DNA of 64,000 nucleotides from Chitinophagaceae bacterium (GTDB lineage: Bacteria > Bacteroidota > Bacteroidia > Chitinophagales > Chitinophagaceae): the NCBI GenBank assembly GCA_023229465.1, contig JALNZE010000011.1, positions 33,240 through 97,239 on the forward strand. Direction: 5' to 3'. A program made the position numbers and the translations under genes. Of the stretch, positions 36,003 to 44,671 are shown one piece after another. Every line of letters begins with the position of its first letter. Position 1 is the stretch's first letter. The notes below the pieces were generated by a model. It saw only the letters and a program-made list of their open reading frames with translations, made no database searches and was not told where the DNA came from.

Positions 36003-36017
36003 TTAATTGTTCATTGT
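36003..36017 (-). repeat. Operon spacer repeat, copy 2
   Basis: Minus-strand ACAATGAACAATTAA directly at the end of miaB; 14 of 15 bases equal copy 1. Contains ATG-AAC-AAT-TAA. Confidence 0.5.
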
Positions 36018-37447
36018 TAATTATTAATTATGATCTCTCCCATTAAAGTGCCTGCTGTACAGCTATGTATTTGTACCATAACATAATCACCCTTTTTCAG
36101 GGGATAGGCTTCTTTGGAAAATATGACTACTTTATTGTGATCAGTTCTTCCCTGCCAATGGGCCTCACTTTTTTTAGAATTTGCCTCAATTAAAACTTTA
36201 AACTTTTTGTTTACATCGCGTTGCATACTTTCCAATGAATGAATGCGGTGAAGGGCTATCATTTCCTGTAATCTCCTTTTTTTCACTTCTTCCGGTATAT
36301 CATCTTCATACCTTTTTTCAGCCAGTGTACCGGGTCTTTCACTATAGAAATACATATAAGCAAGATCATATTTACAATAGTCCATTAAAGCATAGGATGC
36401 CTGATGATCTTCTTCTGTTTCGGTACAAAAACCGGTAATCATATCGGTACTCAGCCCACAGAAAGGCAATATTTCACGAATGCGTTTTACTTTGGCGATA
36501 TACCATTCCCTGGTATAGGTACGGTTCATTAATTGTAAAATACGGTTACTGCCACTTTGTACCGGAAGGTGAATGTAGTTACAGATATTTTCGTATCTGG
36601 CTATGGTAAACAATACTTCATCTGTAATATCTTTGGGATGGGAGGTACTGAAACGAACCCTGAGTAAGGGGGATACCAAGGCAACTTTCTCCAATAGTTT
36701 TGCAAACGTAATGGTTTCATTTAGTTCCTCATCTATCCAATAATAGCTATCCACATTCTGGCCGAGCAGGGTTATTTCGCGATAGCCGGTTTCAAATAGT
36801 TGCACCACTTCTGCTACAATCGAATGCGCATCCCGGCTTCGCTCCCTTCCACGGGTAAAGGGTACCACACAAAAGCTGCACATATTATTACATCCCCGCG
36901 TAATCGAAACAAAAGCACATACGCCGTTACTGTCTAAACGTACCGGGGCAATATCTCCATAAGTTTCATCGCGGCTGAGTAATACATTAACTGCTTTCTG
37001 TCCGGTTTCTGCCTCAACTACCAGGGCAGGTAAGCTTCTGTAGGCATCCGGGCCTACCACCATGTCTACCAGTTTTTCTTCTTCCAATAATCTGGCTTTC
37101 AGCCGCTCAGCCATACAGCCCAGTATACCTATCAGCATACCCGGCTTTTTTTTCTTCAGCGACCTGAATTCAGTTAATCTTTTTCTAACGGTAAGCTCCG
37201 CTTTTTCACGAATCGAACAGGTATTGATCAGCACCAGGTCCGCTTCTTCCGGGTTACGGGTGGCGCCAAATCCTTCCGCATTCAAAATAGAAGCCACTAC
37301 CTCACTGTCCGCAAAATTCATAGCACAGCCATAACTCTCTATGTAAAAGCGTTTTTTGAAAAACTGAACATCTTTACCTAATGGATTGAAGGCTTCTCCC
37401 TGACGGCACTCGTCATGTATTTTGCCCGCTAATTCCAATATTTCCAT
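36017..37447 (-). CDS. miaB: tRNA-2-methylthio-N6-dimethylallyladenosine synthase MiaB
   Basis: Radical SAM methylthiotransferase acting on i6A37 of tRNA. The N-terminal UPF0004 domain carries the three cluster Cys in YGCAMNFADSE, INTCSIREKAE and LGCMAERLK; the radical SAM cluster is CNNMCSFC; a TRAM domain (FKVLIEANSKKSEAHWQGRT) ends the protein. About 476 residues from MEILELAGK. The frame is open eight codons further, but a -7 element covers that region, which favours this start. First gene of the operon ending with secG. Confidence 0.93.
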   Translation of the reverse strand: MEILELAGKIHDECRQGEAFNPLGKDVQFFKKRFYIESYGCAMNFADSEVVASILNAEGFGATRNPEEADLVLINTCSIREKAELTVRKRLTEFRSLKKKKPGMLIGILGCMAERLKARLLEEEKLVDMVVGPDAYRSLPALVVEAETGQKAVNVLLSRDETYGDIAPVRLDSNGVCAFVSITRGCNNMCSFCVVPFTRGRERSRDAHSIVAEVVQLFETGYREITLLGQNVDSYYWIDEELNETITFAKLLEKVALVSPLLRVRFSTSHPKDITDEVLFTIARYENICNYIHLPVQSGSNRILQLMNRTYTREWYIAKVKRIREILPFCGLSTDMITGFCTETEEDHQASYALMDYCKYDLAYMYFYSERPGTLAEKRYEDDIPEEVKKRRLQEMIALHRIHSLESMQRDVNKKFKVLIEANSKKSEAHWQGRTDHNKVVIFSKEAYPLKKGDYVMVQIHSCTAGTLMGEIIINN

Positions 37448-37468
37448 TCTTCCTGAAATTTTAAGTAG

Positions 37469-37476
37469 CAAAAGTA
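37469..37476 (-). promoter_or_regulatory. -7 promoter element of the miaB operon
   Basis: Minus-strand TACTTTTG, exact TAnnTTTG match, 22 bases before the chosen miaB start codon. Confidence 0.5.
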
Positions 37477-37539
37477 CAGAAAGGAAGCGGTTAATGCCAG
37501 ATTGGCAGCACTACTTTCTCAAAAATTCGTAAGAACCAT

Positions 37540-37547
37540 TAGATTTG
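37540..37547 (+). promoter_or_regulatory. -7 promoter element of the DUF3078 gene
   Basis: TAGATTTG, exact TAnnTTTG match, 21 bases before the ATG at 37568. It supports that ATG over an in-frame TTG further upstream. Confidence 0.55.
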
Positions 37548-37567
37548 CCAGCAAAATTTTAACGGTA

Positions 37568-38524
37568 ATGCGAAAAATTGTTGTGCTGTTCATGGCCTTA
37601 TTTTGTGTTCACGCGGGAATTACACAAGGTATCCTGGTAAATAAGTTAAGAAATGAAACCTCCCGTACCATTAAAAAAGAGGCAGATACCAGTCGGTGGA
37701 ACTGGAAAAGAGGGGGGTTAATGAGTTTTAACCTTGCACAGGGTTCTTTAAGCAACTGGGCCTCTGGTGGGGATAATTTTTCTTTAACAGTGAACGGTTA
37801 TTTCAATTATTTCTTTTTCTTCAGAAAAGACAGGCATAGTTGGGATAATAACGTAGATATAAACCTGGGCTTTGTTCAGTCTACCAGCCTGGGAAGCCGT
37901 AAAAACGATGATCGATTTGACTATCTGAGCAAATATGGCTATAAGATGGATACATTGGGTAAGTGGTATTTATCAACCCTATTTAATTTCCGTTCCCAGT
38001 TTTTTGATGGCTATACATTCTCAAAGAATGTAGGTGATTTTTCTTCTTCTTTTTTGTCGCCGGCCTATTTCATTTTATCTGTTGGATTTGATTATAAACC
38101 TACGGGAAATTTGTCGTTGTTCATATCTCCACTCACCTCCCGTTCAACAGTCATTTCCAATAAAAAATTATCTGATAAAGGAGTGTATGGTGTGCCGGCA
38201 GGCAGCCATTCATTAAACGAGATCGGCGCGTTTGTTACGCTGAATTACAGTAACAGTATCGCTAAAAACATACTATATAAAGGCAGGATTGACCTGTTTT
38301 CCAATTATCAGAACCATCCCAAAAATGTTGATATTTTTATGACTAATCTGTTCTCTTTCAAGATCAATCGTTTTTTTTCCGCTACCTACAGCCTCGATAT
38401 GATCTATGATGATGATATTCGGTTATTTGGTCCAAATAATACCTCACCCGGTATGCAAACCAAAAGTTTGATTGGTATCGGATTTTTAAAACCCTTAAAT
38501 GTTCGGAAAGTAAAGTATAATTAA
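37568..38524 (+). CDS. DUF3078 domain-containing protein
   Basis: Exported protein of about 318 residues with a signal peptide (MRKIVVLFMALFCVHAGITQ). The DUF3078 part is recognised by the stretch SRWNWKRGGLMSFNLAQGSL followed by SNWASGGDN and by amphipathic strands with FFFFRKDRHSWDNNVDINLG. It probably forms an outer-membrane barrel; function unknown. The 3' end overlaps the convergent purK gene by four bases. Confidence 0.88.
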   Translation: MRKIVVLFMALFCVHAGITQGILVNKLRNETSRTIKKEADTSRWNWKRGGLMSFNLAQGSLSNWASGGDNFSLTVNGYFNYFFFFRKDRHSWDNNVDINLGFVQSTSLGSRKNDDRFDYLSKYGYKMDTLGKWYLSTLFNFRSQFFDGYTFSKNVGDFSSSFLSPAYFILSVGFDYKPTGNLSLFISPLTSRSTVISNKKLSDKGVYGVPAGSHSLNEIGAFVTLNYSNSIAKNILYKGRIDLFSNYQNHPKNVDIFMTNLFSFKINRFFSATYSLDMIYDDDIRLFGPNNTSPGMQTKSLIGIGFLKPLNVRKVKYN

Positions 38525-39639
38525 GCAATGACTTTCAGCAGGTGTTTAATTTTATTTGCCTGGTAAGTAAGTTCAGTATAATCTTTGTGCAGGATGGTAA
38601 CATGCCCCATTTTTCTGCCGGGTTTTGTTTCAGTTTTGCCATACAGATGTACGAATGTATTATCCATTTTTAATACTTCTGTAAGACCCTCATAGCGGGC
38701 TTTGCCGGTAAAACCTTCTGCACCCAGGATATTTACGATGGCCGAGGGGAGAATCGCATTCGTATTACCCAAAGGGTAGCCCTGTATGATGCGCCATAAC
38801 ACATCATACTGGCTTACATAATTGGCTTCAATGGTATGGTGCCCGCTGTTGTGGACACGCGGAGCCGATTCATTTACCGATACATCATCATTCATATCAA
38901 TAAATAACTCAATGGCAAACAGCCCGGGACTCGCTAATGCTTCAACCACTTTAGAGGCGATGGCTTCGGCTTTCCATACTATTTTATCAGCAAGCCTGGC
39001 AGGGCTTAGCTGGTAATCCAACAGGTTCCAAATGGGGTCAAATATCATTTCGGCCGGGGGAAAGATTACGGTTTCTCCTGCCTCATTTCGGCCAATGATG
39101 ATGGCAATTTCTTTTTTGATAGCTACTTTTTTTTCTAAAACAGCAGGCGCGTCAAAGCCATTGCGCAAATCTTTTTCGGTTTCTAAAACCTGTACACCCT
39201 TGCCATCATAGCCGCCCTGGCCTATCTTGTGAACAGCAGGCAGAAAGGAGGCATGCTCCTGTAAGGCTGCCAGGTTACCGGTTACCACAAATGCTGCAGT
39301 GGGTACCTGGTGTGTACTGTAAAATTCTTTCTGAAGGATTTTGTTCTTGATGATACGGATAGCAGAAGGTTTCGGATAAATTTTTACACCCTCGGATTCC
39401 AGTTTTTCCAATGCTTCTACATTAACTGATTCTATTTCAATGGTAATGGCATCCAACCCTTGTCCGAACCGGTAAACAGTATCATAATCCCTGATATCCC
39501 CCTCGGTAAAATGATGACAAAGGTGAGCCGCCGGACAATGAGGGTCATTTTCCAATACATAAGTCTCAACCGTATAATTGGCGGCTGCCTGTAGCAACAT
39601 CCTTCCCAATTGTCCGCCTCCGAGTATCCCAACTTTCAT
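38521..39639 (-). CDS. purK: N5-carboxyaminoimidazole ribonucleotide synthase PurK
   Basis: Purine synthesis enzyme making N5-CAIR from AIR, bicarbonate and ATP. ATP-grasp protein of 372 residues: the N-terminal GILGGGQLGRMLLQAA, the middle ATP-grasp segments (KIGQGGYDGKGVQVLE, EKKVAIKKEIAIIIGR), and the metal/substrate part VNESAPRVHNSGHHTIEA. The PurE partner is not adjacent. Confidence 0.94.
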   Translation of the reverse strand: MKVGILGGGQLGRMLLQAAANYTVETYVLENDPHCPAAHLCHHFTEGDIRDYDTVYRFGQGLDAITIEIESVNVEALEKLESEGVKIYPKPSAIRIIKNKILQKEFYSTHQVPTAAFVVTGNLAALQEHASFLPAVHKIGQGGYDGKGVQVLETEKDLRNGFDAPAVLEKKVAIKKEIAIIIGRNEAGETVIFPPAEMIFDPIWNLLDYQLSPARLADKIVWKAEAIASKVVEALASPGLFAIELFIDMNDDVSVNESAPRVHNSGHHTIEANYVSQYDVLWRIIQGYPLGNTNAILPSAIVNILGAEGFTGKARYEGLTEVLKMDNTFVHLYGKTETKPGRKMGHVTILHKDYTELTYQANKIKHLLKVIA

Positions 39640-39701
39640 ATTTTTAAATTGATGTTGACGAAGATAGGTAAGAGTTGCAAGGATAGCTTATTTTTGAGCT
39701 G

Positions 39702-40454
39702 ATGAAATCATTCCTGGTCATACTTTTCCTGTTCACAGGCAAGCTGCAGATTACTGCGCAATCGTCTTTTATCAGTAGCCAGAAGCAGTATCCTAAGGTT
39801 GCATTAGCGTTGAAGCTGCAAGGAGACTCCCTGAAAAAACAATTGGCGGCCCTGCATATTTCCTGGCCGCTTAAACAGCTATATGTCAGAAGCTTTAAAT
39901 ACGATAGTCAGTTAGAGGTTTGGGTTCGCAATCAGAAAAATGAGCCGTTTATACTGTTTAAAACCTATCAGGTTTGTGCTTTATCAGGGGCACTCGGACC
40001 AAAACGGATAGAGGGCGATTACCAGGTGCCGGAAGGTTTTTATTATATCAATCAGTTCAATCCTAAAAGTAATTATCAGTTGGCACTGGGATTAAATTAT
40101 CCGAATGCATCGGATAGACTGTTGAGCGATTCTGCCAGGCCGGGTAATGATATTTTTATTCATGGCAGTTGCGTTACAGTAGGCTGTATCCCCCTTAATA
40201 GCCAGATAGAGGAACTATACCTTTTAGCTTCTTTTGCACATGACCAGGGAGAAGATTTTATCCCGGTACATATTTTCCCCATCAGGTACAGTATTGAAAA
40301 AAGCCGGGAATTCCTGGTGAAAAGCAGTAAAGATGATGCCGACTACCAACGTTTTTCAGGCAGGCTGAAAGAAGTATATGATTATTTTGAAAAGAACAAA
40401 AAATTGCCCCTGATAACCATCAATAAAAAGGGTGAATACCTCCCGCTATTATAA
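39702..40454 (+). CDS. L,D-transpeptidase (YkuD) family protein
   Basis: Secreted protein of 250 residues; signal peptide ending near ITAQ. The catalytic motif is DIFIHGSCVTVGCIPLN, with the His and the nucleophile Cys of the HxxxxxSxGCI type (here TVGC in place of SxGC). Preceded by RIEGDYQVPEGFYYINQFNP, normal for ErfK/YkuD proteins. It may cross-link peptidoglycan or attach proteins to it. Divergent from purK. Confidence 0.88.
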   Translation: MKSFLVILFLFTGKLQITAQSSFISSQKQYPKVALALKLQGDSLKKQLAALHISWPLKQLYVRSFKYDSQLEVWVRNQKNEPFILFKTYQVCALSGALGPKRIEGDYQVPEGFYYINQFNPKSNYQLALGLNYPNASDRLLSDSARPGNDIFIHGSCVTVGCIPLNSQIEELYLLASFAHDQGEDFIPVHIFPIRYSIEKSREFLVKSSKDDADYQRFSGRLKEVYDYFEKNKKLPLITINKKGEYLPLL

Positions 40455-40486
40455 TTCAGGCCTCCCGTTTCAAGTCTCACCCCTCA

Positions 40487-41812
40487 CTACCTATACAATA
40501 GCTGAATAGTTTCTTCTGTTCGTTGTGTAAGGATGATATTTTTACCCTTACTCATTTCTTCTACAATAGCAGCATGATAATGCCTGATGGTAAGCAGGTT
40601 TAAATCTTTTTCTACCTGTACATCAAAAATGGCGGATGCATCGGCTGCCAGGTGGTCTAACTTATCAGTCCGGTTATCTAAACAAACCTGTACATTGATG
40701 GCGCCTGTTTGAATCAGGTTAGGCCTGAGTTTTACTTTGCTGAAAATTTGGTACAACCTGCTCATCGGTTCTTCGCCTACAAATGAAAAGTCCTGGCTAT
40801 TCAGATGCAGCAATGCCTGGTTATTTTTGATAACAATAATCGGAGGCAGGTTTTTACTGTTTTTTTGATGTATCACAGTACCTGGTAAAGAAGGATCCAG
40901 AAAACATTTTACATAAAGCGGTATCTGCTTGTTCTGTAAGGGTTTGATCGTTTTCGGATGAATTACCTGCGCGCCATAATAGGCCATTTCTATCACTTCG
41001 GTATAACTCAGTTCACTGATCAGTTGTGCATCCGGAAACTGTTTTGGATCGGCATTCATTACGCCCTCCACATCTTTCCATATACTCAGGCTTTCTGCAT
41101 TGAGCATATTAGCAAACAAGGCTGCTGTATAATCACTGCCTTCACGCCCCAGCGTTGTGCTCTCATTCTCATCTGTACAACCAATAAATCCTTGTGTAAC
41201 AAAAATATTGGCTCTTTGAACAGGATGCACAGAAAGCTTCCCTTCTGCCCTCTGCTCTCCGTTATCTGTCATCTGCCATCTGTCATCTCTCAAAATAGCC
41301 CCCCTGATTTTCTCTGTCGTTTCTTCCCACTCAACCTCTGCATCCCTGAAATTATTGTCTGTTTTTACCAGGTCCCTCACATCCAGCCATTCGTTGATTA
41401 TCCCGGTTTCATTCAGGTAATGACTAATAATGCAGGTGCTTAATAATTCGCCGGTACAAACCACCTGGTCATAATAATAATCAAATTCACGAACAGGTTT
41501 ATCGTGCAGCAACCATTCTACTTCCGTAAAAAAATCGGATAATTGAGTCAAACATTCATTAAACCTGGTTACCAGTAAATATTTTGATAGGTTGATATGA
41601 TATTGTTTCACCACTTCAAACAACTTAAGCGCTTCCTCTTTTCTTCCTCCATAAAATGATTCCACTACTTTTTCAAGTCCATTCGTGGTTTTACCCATGG
41701 CGGATATAATAATCACCAGTGGCCCATCTTCATTCCGTTTTACTATAGCTGCCAGTGTTTGTATCCGTTCTATACTGTTTACGCTGGCGCCTCCGAATTT
41801 AAATACTTTCAT
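40487..41812 (-). CDS. Aspartate kinase with an unusual in-frame insertion
   Basis: Monofunctional aspartokinase of 441 residues, first step of the Asp-family amino acid pathway. Motifs: KFGGASVNS (1-13), IIISAMGKTTNGLE, GELLSTCIIS, WLDVRDLVKTD, FVTQGFIG, TTLGREGSDYTAALFA, and ADPKQFPDAQLISELSY; the C-terminal quarter holds the ACT region. Between the KTD segment and FVTQGFIG there is an extra stretch of about 25 residues, including RDDRWQMTDNGEQRAEG (175-191), that I do not know in homologues and that comes from a dispersed DNA repeat. Confidence 0.92.
   Translation of the reverse strand: MKVFKFGGASVNSIERIQTLAAIVKRNEDGPLVIIISAMGKTTNGLEKVVESFYGGRKEEALKLFEVVKQYHINLSKYLLVTRFNECLTQLSDFFTEVEWLLHDKPVREFDYYYDQVVCTGELLSTCIISHYLNETGIINEWLDVRDLVKTDNNFRDAEVEWEETTEKIRGAILRDDRWQMTDNGEQRAEGKLSVHPVQRANIFVTQGFIGCTDENESTTLGREGSDYTAALFANMLNAESLSIWKDVEGVMNADPKQFPDAQLISELSYTEVIEMAYYGAQVIHPKTIKPLQNKQIPLYVKCFLDPSLPGTVIHQKNSKNLPPIIVIKNNQALLHLNSQDFSFVGEEPMSRLYQIFSKVKLRPNLIQTGAINVQVCLDNRTDKLDHLAADASAIFDVQVEKDLNLLTIRHYHAAIVEEMSKGKNIILTQRTEETIQLLYR
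41241..41290 (-). repeat. Repeat-derived in-frame insertion inside aspartate kinase
   Basis: Purine-rich words on the minus strand (AGATGACAGATGGCAG at 41273-41288, then GAGAGCAGAGGGCAG) encode the extra residues 175-191. Part of it matches 14 of 16 bases of the intergenic sequence at 16426-16441. It keeps the frame and has no stop codon. Confidence 0.6.
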
Positions 41813-41914
41813 TTTATACCGGCAATACTATTTTAACACTTAAGCATGAGTTTGTCTAAAAGAAAATTTATTCTGAATAGTGATTTAGTGAACTCAAATT
41901 GTAAAAATTTACCT

Positions 41915-42547
41915 TTAAGGGTTTAATCGATTAATTTCCTGTGATATTTCATCAATTACTTCTGTATTGATTATCTGCTTTTTATCGCCAACTTTAGCTG
42001 AATAAACATAAAATACTTTTCCGCCAAATACTTCAGTAAATTTTTTATGTGTATCTTCTTGCAATGCATATTCCTTAAAAATTTCCTGCAATTGGAAACC
42101 TGTTTTTTCAGGCTTTATTTGTAAACCTATATATTTTTCACCCATTTTAATGAAAAAGTCAACATTAAAAAGCCTATCCCATTCGTCTGGTGCTGATTCT
42201 ATTTTAACTCCAAGTTTCTTTTCAAGTTGCCCATAAACCGTTTGAATTTCAGTAGTGTACCCATCATATGTTCGGTCAATAACAAGTTGTACCATATAAT
42301 CAATACAGTCTTGTTCTGTTAAATCAGATACTTCTAATTGAATGATTTCAGTAATTTTTATAAAAAGTTTTTTTCCTAATTCAATAATATGTTCTTCGGA
42401 TCTAACTTGTGAGAAATAATATTCACGCCATTCGTCAATATTCTTAGGATGACAATTTCTAATTGATTCAGAGGTTGGCCCAACATTTCTTTTAAAATTA
42501 AGTTGAAAACGATTCATTGCACTATTTAAAATCCACTCCTTAGCCAT
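41915..42547 (-). CDS. MjaI family type II restriction endonuclease
   Basis: Protein of 210 residues with the features of MjaI-like enzymes, which cut at CTAG: start MAKEWILNSAMNRFQLNFKR, then NVGPTSESIRNC, WREYYFSQVRSEEHI and the likely catalytic region DRLFNVDFFIKMGEKYIGLQ IKPE, where D...(Q/E)xK spacing fits a PD-(D/E)xK nuclease (GLQIKPE). It follows the methyltransferase gene after 66 bp on the same strand. The AT-rich composition differs from the flanking genes and suggests horizontal transfer. Target specificity is inferred from the family. Confidence 0.85.
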   Translation of the reverse strand: MAKEWILNSAMNRFQLNFKRNVGPTSESIRNCHPKNIDEWREYYFSQVRSEEHIIELGKKLFIKITEIIQLEVSDLTEQDCIDYMVQLVIDRTYDGYTTEIQTVYGQLEKKLGVKIESAPDEWDRLFNVDFFIKMGEKYIGLQIKPEKTGFQLQEIFKEYALQEDTHKKFTEVFGGKVFYVYSAKVGDKKQIINTEVIDEISQEINRLNP

Positions 42548-42613
42548 TATATTTTATTTTTTTTGATCGTTGTATTTTGAATGGAGGAAAGCAGCACGTT
42601 TATTTCGACAGGT

Positions 42614-43903
42614 TTAAATATCATTAGTTAAGAGTTTTAAGAATTTATCTTTGTATTTGAACTCAATATTGCTGTCCACTTGCACCAGGCCACTTTTTAT
42701 AAGGTGTGCATTGATAAAGGTTTTATTCTCTAAATAAAGATAGCAAAGTAAGTTATTTTCATTATCGTACTTAATATTATCGTATTTAAGGTAAACCCTT
42801 TTGCCTTTTGTTTTTCCAATTAGGAATTCAGTTGCTTTTCCATTAATTACCGGATCTTCTTTTATACCCAAAAGTTTTATGGTAAGGTCATTGCTCAACC
42901 TTATTTTTTCAGGACTAATTACCTCTTTGACAGTAAAAAATTCTTCTCTTTCAGTACTACTCTCCTTGTCAATTTTAGAACCAAACTGTAATTTCTTGGG
43001 GTCTAATTTTTTGTCAAGAGTATGTGGATCTTTGAAAATATAAGGCAGTTTCTGAATTTTTTTCTCAAAATCCAAAGTAGTTATCTGTGTTAAAAATTCA
43101 AAAGAAGTTCCATGAATATCCTTTTGATTCGTATTTAATTTTTGTGATATTATAGGAATGAAGTCTGGATTAATTTCATATCCAATTGAGTTCCTGCCGA
43201 GGTTTTTCGCGGCAAGATTAGTAGTTCCGCTACCGGCAAAAGGATCAAGTACAGTATCTTCAACAAAGGCAAACATTTTAATCAATCGTTTAGGTAATTC
43301 CTCTGGGAACATGGCAATATGATTATCTTGTCTTGCACCTGCAAAATTCCAATGCCCTGCGAAATAGGTATTCCATTCTTCGGCAGTCATTTTAGATAAT
43401 TCTTTATTCACTTTTGACGGTTTCGGACCATCTCCTAATTTTTTGAAGGTTAATACAAATTCATAATCAAGCTTAAGAATTCCGTTTCGGGGATAGGGGT
43501 ATGAGCCCATCTGTACGCCGCCACCAGTTGTATTGGAAGTAGTTACTTTTCGCCAAATAATTGCACCCATATAATCAAAACCGGCATTCTCGCAGAATTT
43601 GATAATTTCTTCTCTAATGGGGATTACTTTATAGCGACCATAATATACAGCACGGGCAAACTGATCTCCAATGTTAACGCAAAGCCTGCAACCATTATGA
43701 AGTACCCTGTAACATTCTTCCCAAACCAGATTCAGATTATTAATGTATTCCTCATAGGTATGATGATAGCCGATTTGGGTATCTGTTCCATAATCTTTAA
43801 GCTGCCAATAAGGAGGGGAAGTAATAACCAAATGAACTGAATTGTCAGCTAATTCACTCATTTGTCTACTATCGCCATTAATTATTTTGTGATGTGTTTT
43901 CAA
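42614..43903 (-). CDS. Beta-class DNA methyltransferase with C-terminal nuclease-like domain
   Basis: Modification enzyme of the R-M pair, 429 residues. The order is that of the beta class: catalytic motif TSPPYW first (Ser29-Tyr32, SPPY favours N4-cytosine), then the AdoMet site DPFAGSGTT (Asp220). Residues about 320-425 form an extra domain that resembles staphylococcal nuclease (IKLLGIKEDPVINGKATEFL, GKRVYLKYDN, FINAHLIKSGL). The nuclease Arg35, Asp40 and Glu43 positions appear to be Lys, Lys and a non-acidic residue, so it is probably catalytically dead and may help DNA recognition. First gene of the island; -7 element just upstream. Confidence 0.88.
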   Translation of the reverse strand: MKTHHKIINGDSRQMSELADNSVHLVITSPPYWQLKDYGTDTQIGYHHTYEEYINNLNLVWEECYRVLHNGCRLCVNIGDQFARAVYYGRYKVIPIREEIIKFCENAGFDYMGAIIWRKVTTSNTTGGGVQMGSYPYPRNGILKLDYEFVLTFKKLGDGPKPSKVNKELSKMTAEEWNTYFAGHWNFAGARQDNHIAMFPEELPKRLIKMFAFVEDTVLDPFAGSGTTNLAAKNLGRNSIGYEINPDFIPIISQKLNTNQKDIHGTSFEFLTQITTLDFEKKIQKLPYIFKDPHTLDKKLDPKKLQFGSKIDKESSTEREEFFTVKEVISPEKIRLSNDLTIKLLGIKEDPVINGKATEFLIGKTKGKRVYLKYDNIKYDNENNLLCYLYLENKTFINAHLIKSGLVQVDSNIEFKYKDKFLKLLTNDI

Positions 43904-43923
43904 TTGTTTAAATAGATTTGCAT

Positions 43924-43931
43924 CAAATTTA
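43924..43931 (-). promoter_or_regulatory. -7 promoter element of the R-M operon
   Basis: Minus-strand TAAATTTG, exact TAnnTTTG match, 20 bases before the methyltransferase start codon. No second promoter is evident before the endonuclease gene, so methylase would be made first. Confidence 0.5.
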
Positions 43932-44180
43932 GTAAACTAATTGTTAAGCTAAGGGGATATATACCTAAGGTTTGGTGTATTATCACGGTAATTTTTAGTT
44001 GGTATGGTTGTAAAGGGGTGATTAAATAGTCCGTGACATAAAAAAAATATAGAAGGCAATTCCACAGTAACCGGTATTTGGGTGTATACCTGTAAATTTT
44101 TCGCCGGGATTACGAGCCACTCCCTAACTTTATCTACGCATCTTTGGGATCACTGTTTACAGGAACTTTAATATTTACTA

Positions 44181-44669
44181 ATGCCAAGAGTTATTTTTCT
44201 GCTGCTGCTAAGCTTTGCCGGTTTTTCTGCCCATGCCCAACAACGGATTGACCCGGATGGGATGAATTATTTGGCGAATCCAAAACCCAACACCATCATT
44301 TACCACGATTCCATTTTTACGGGTAAAAAACAGTTTGAGCAATTGTTCTACAGAACCCGCAACCAGCGCCTGATCTCTCTTCTTGATAAGCATCAATCCA
44401 ATAAAGTAGCCGGGCAGCTGTTAGGCGTTGCGGGTACCATTGCTGCTATAATGGGGGTTAGCCGGATAACTTCTTCGCAAAATGAAAAGTCGCTTGGCTG
44501 GGTTTTATTAGGGGGAGGTTTTGCAGCAACTATTACAGGTGGGTACCTGTTGCTTATGGGACAAAGAAATCTACAGATGGCTGTAACTTTATTCAATCAA
44601 CCAGATCATAAAACCGCATTTGGGATTGGGGTTTCTGATAATAGGGCCGGACTGGTCTATAAATTTTGA
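44181..44669 (+). CDS. Hypothetical exported protein with two membrane-like segments
   Basis: Protein of 162 residues with a signal peptide ending at AHAQ, then a polar part and two hydrophobic Gly/Ala-rich segments (VAGQLLGVAGTIAAIMGV and WVLLGGGFAATITGGYLLLM) that could form a membrane hairpin. The C-terminus GIGVSDNRAGLVYKF ends in Phe like an outer-membrane strand. Family unknown. The stop codon lies two bases before the ATG of the ABC ATPase gene, so the two are probably coupled. Confidence 0.7.
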   Translation: MPRVIFLLLLSFAGFSAHAQQRIDPDGMNYLANPKPNTIIYHDSIFTGKKQFEQLFYRTRNQRLISLLDKHQSNKVAGQLLGVAGTIAAIMGVSRITSSQNEKSLGWVLLGGGFAATITGGYLLLMGQRNLQMAVTLFNQPDHKTAFGIGVSDNRAGLVYKF

Positions 44670-44671
44670 TT

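Noticed and set aside
43932..44180. Gap between the R-M island and the next gene as a hidden small gene or attachment site
   Set aside because: No open frame of useful length and no repeat that matches the other edge of the island by eye.
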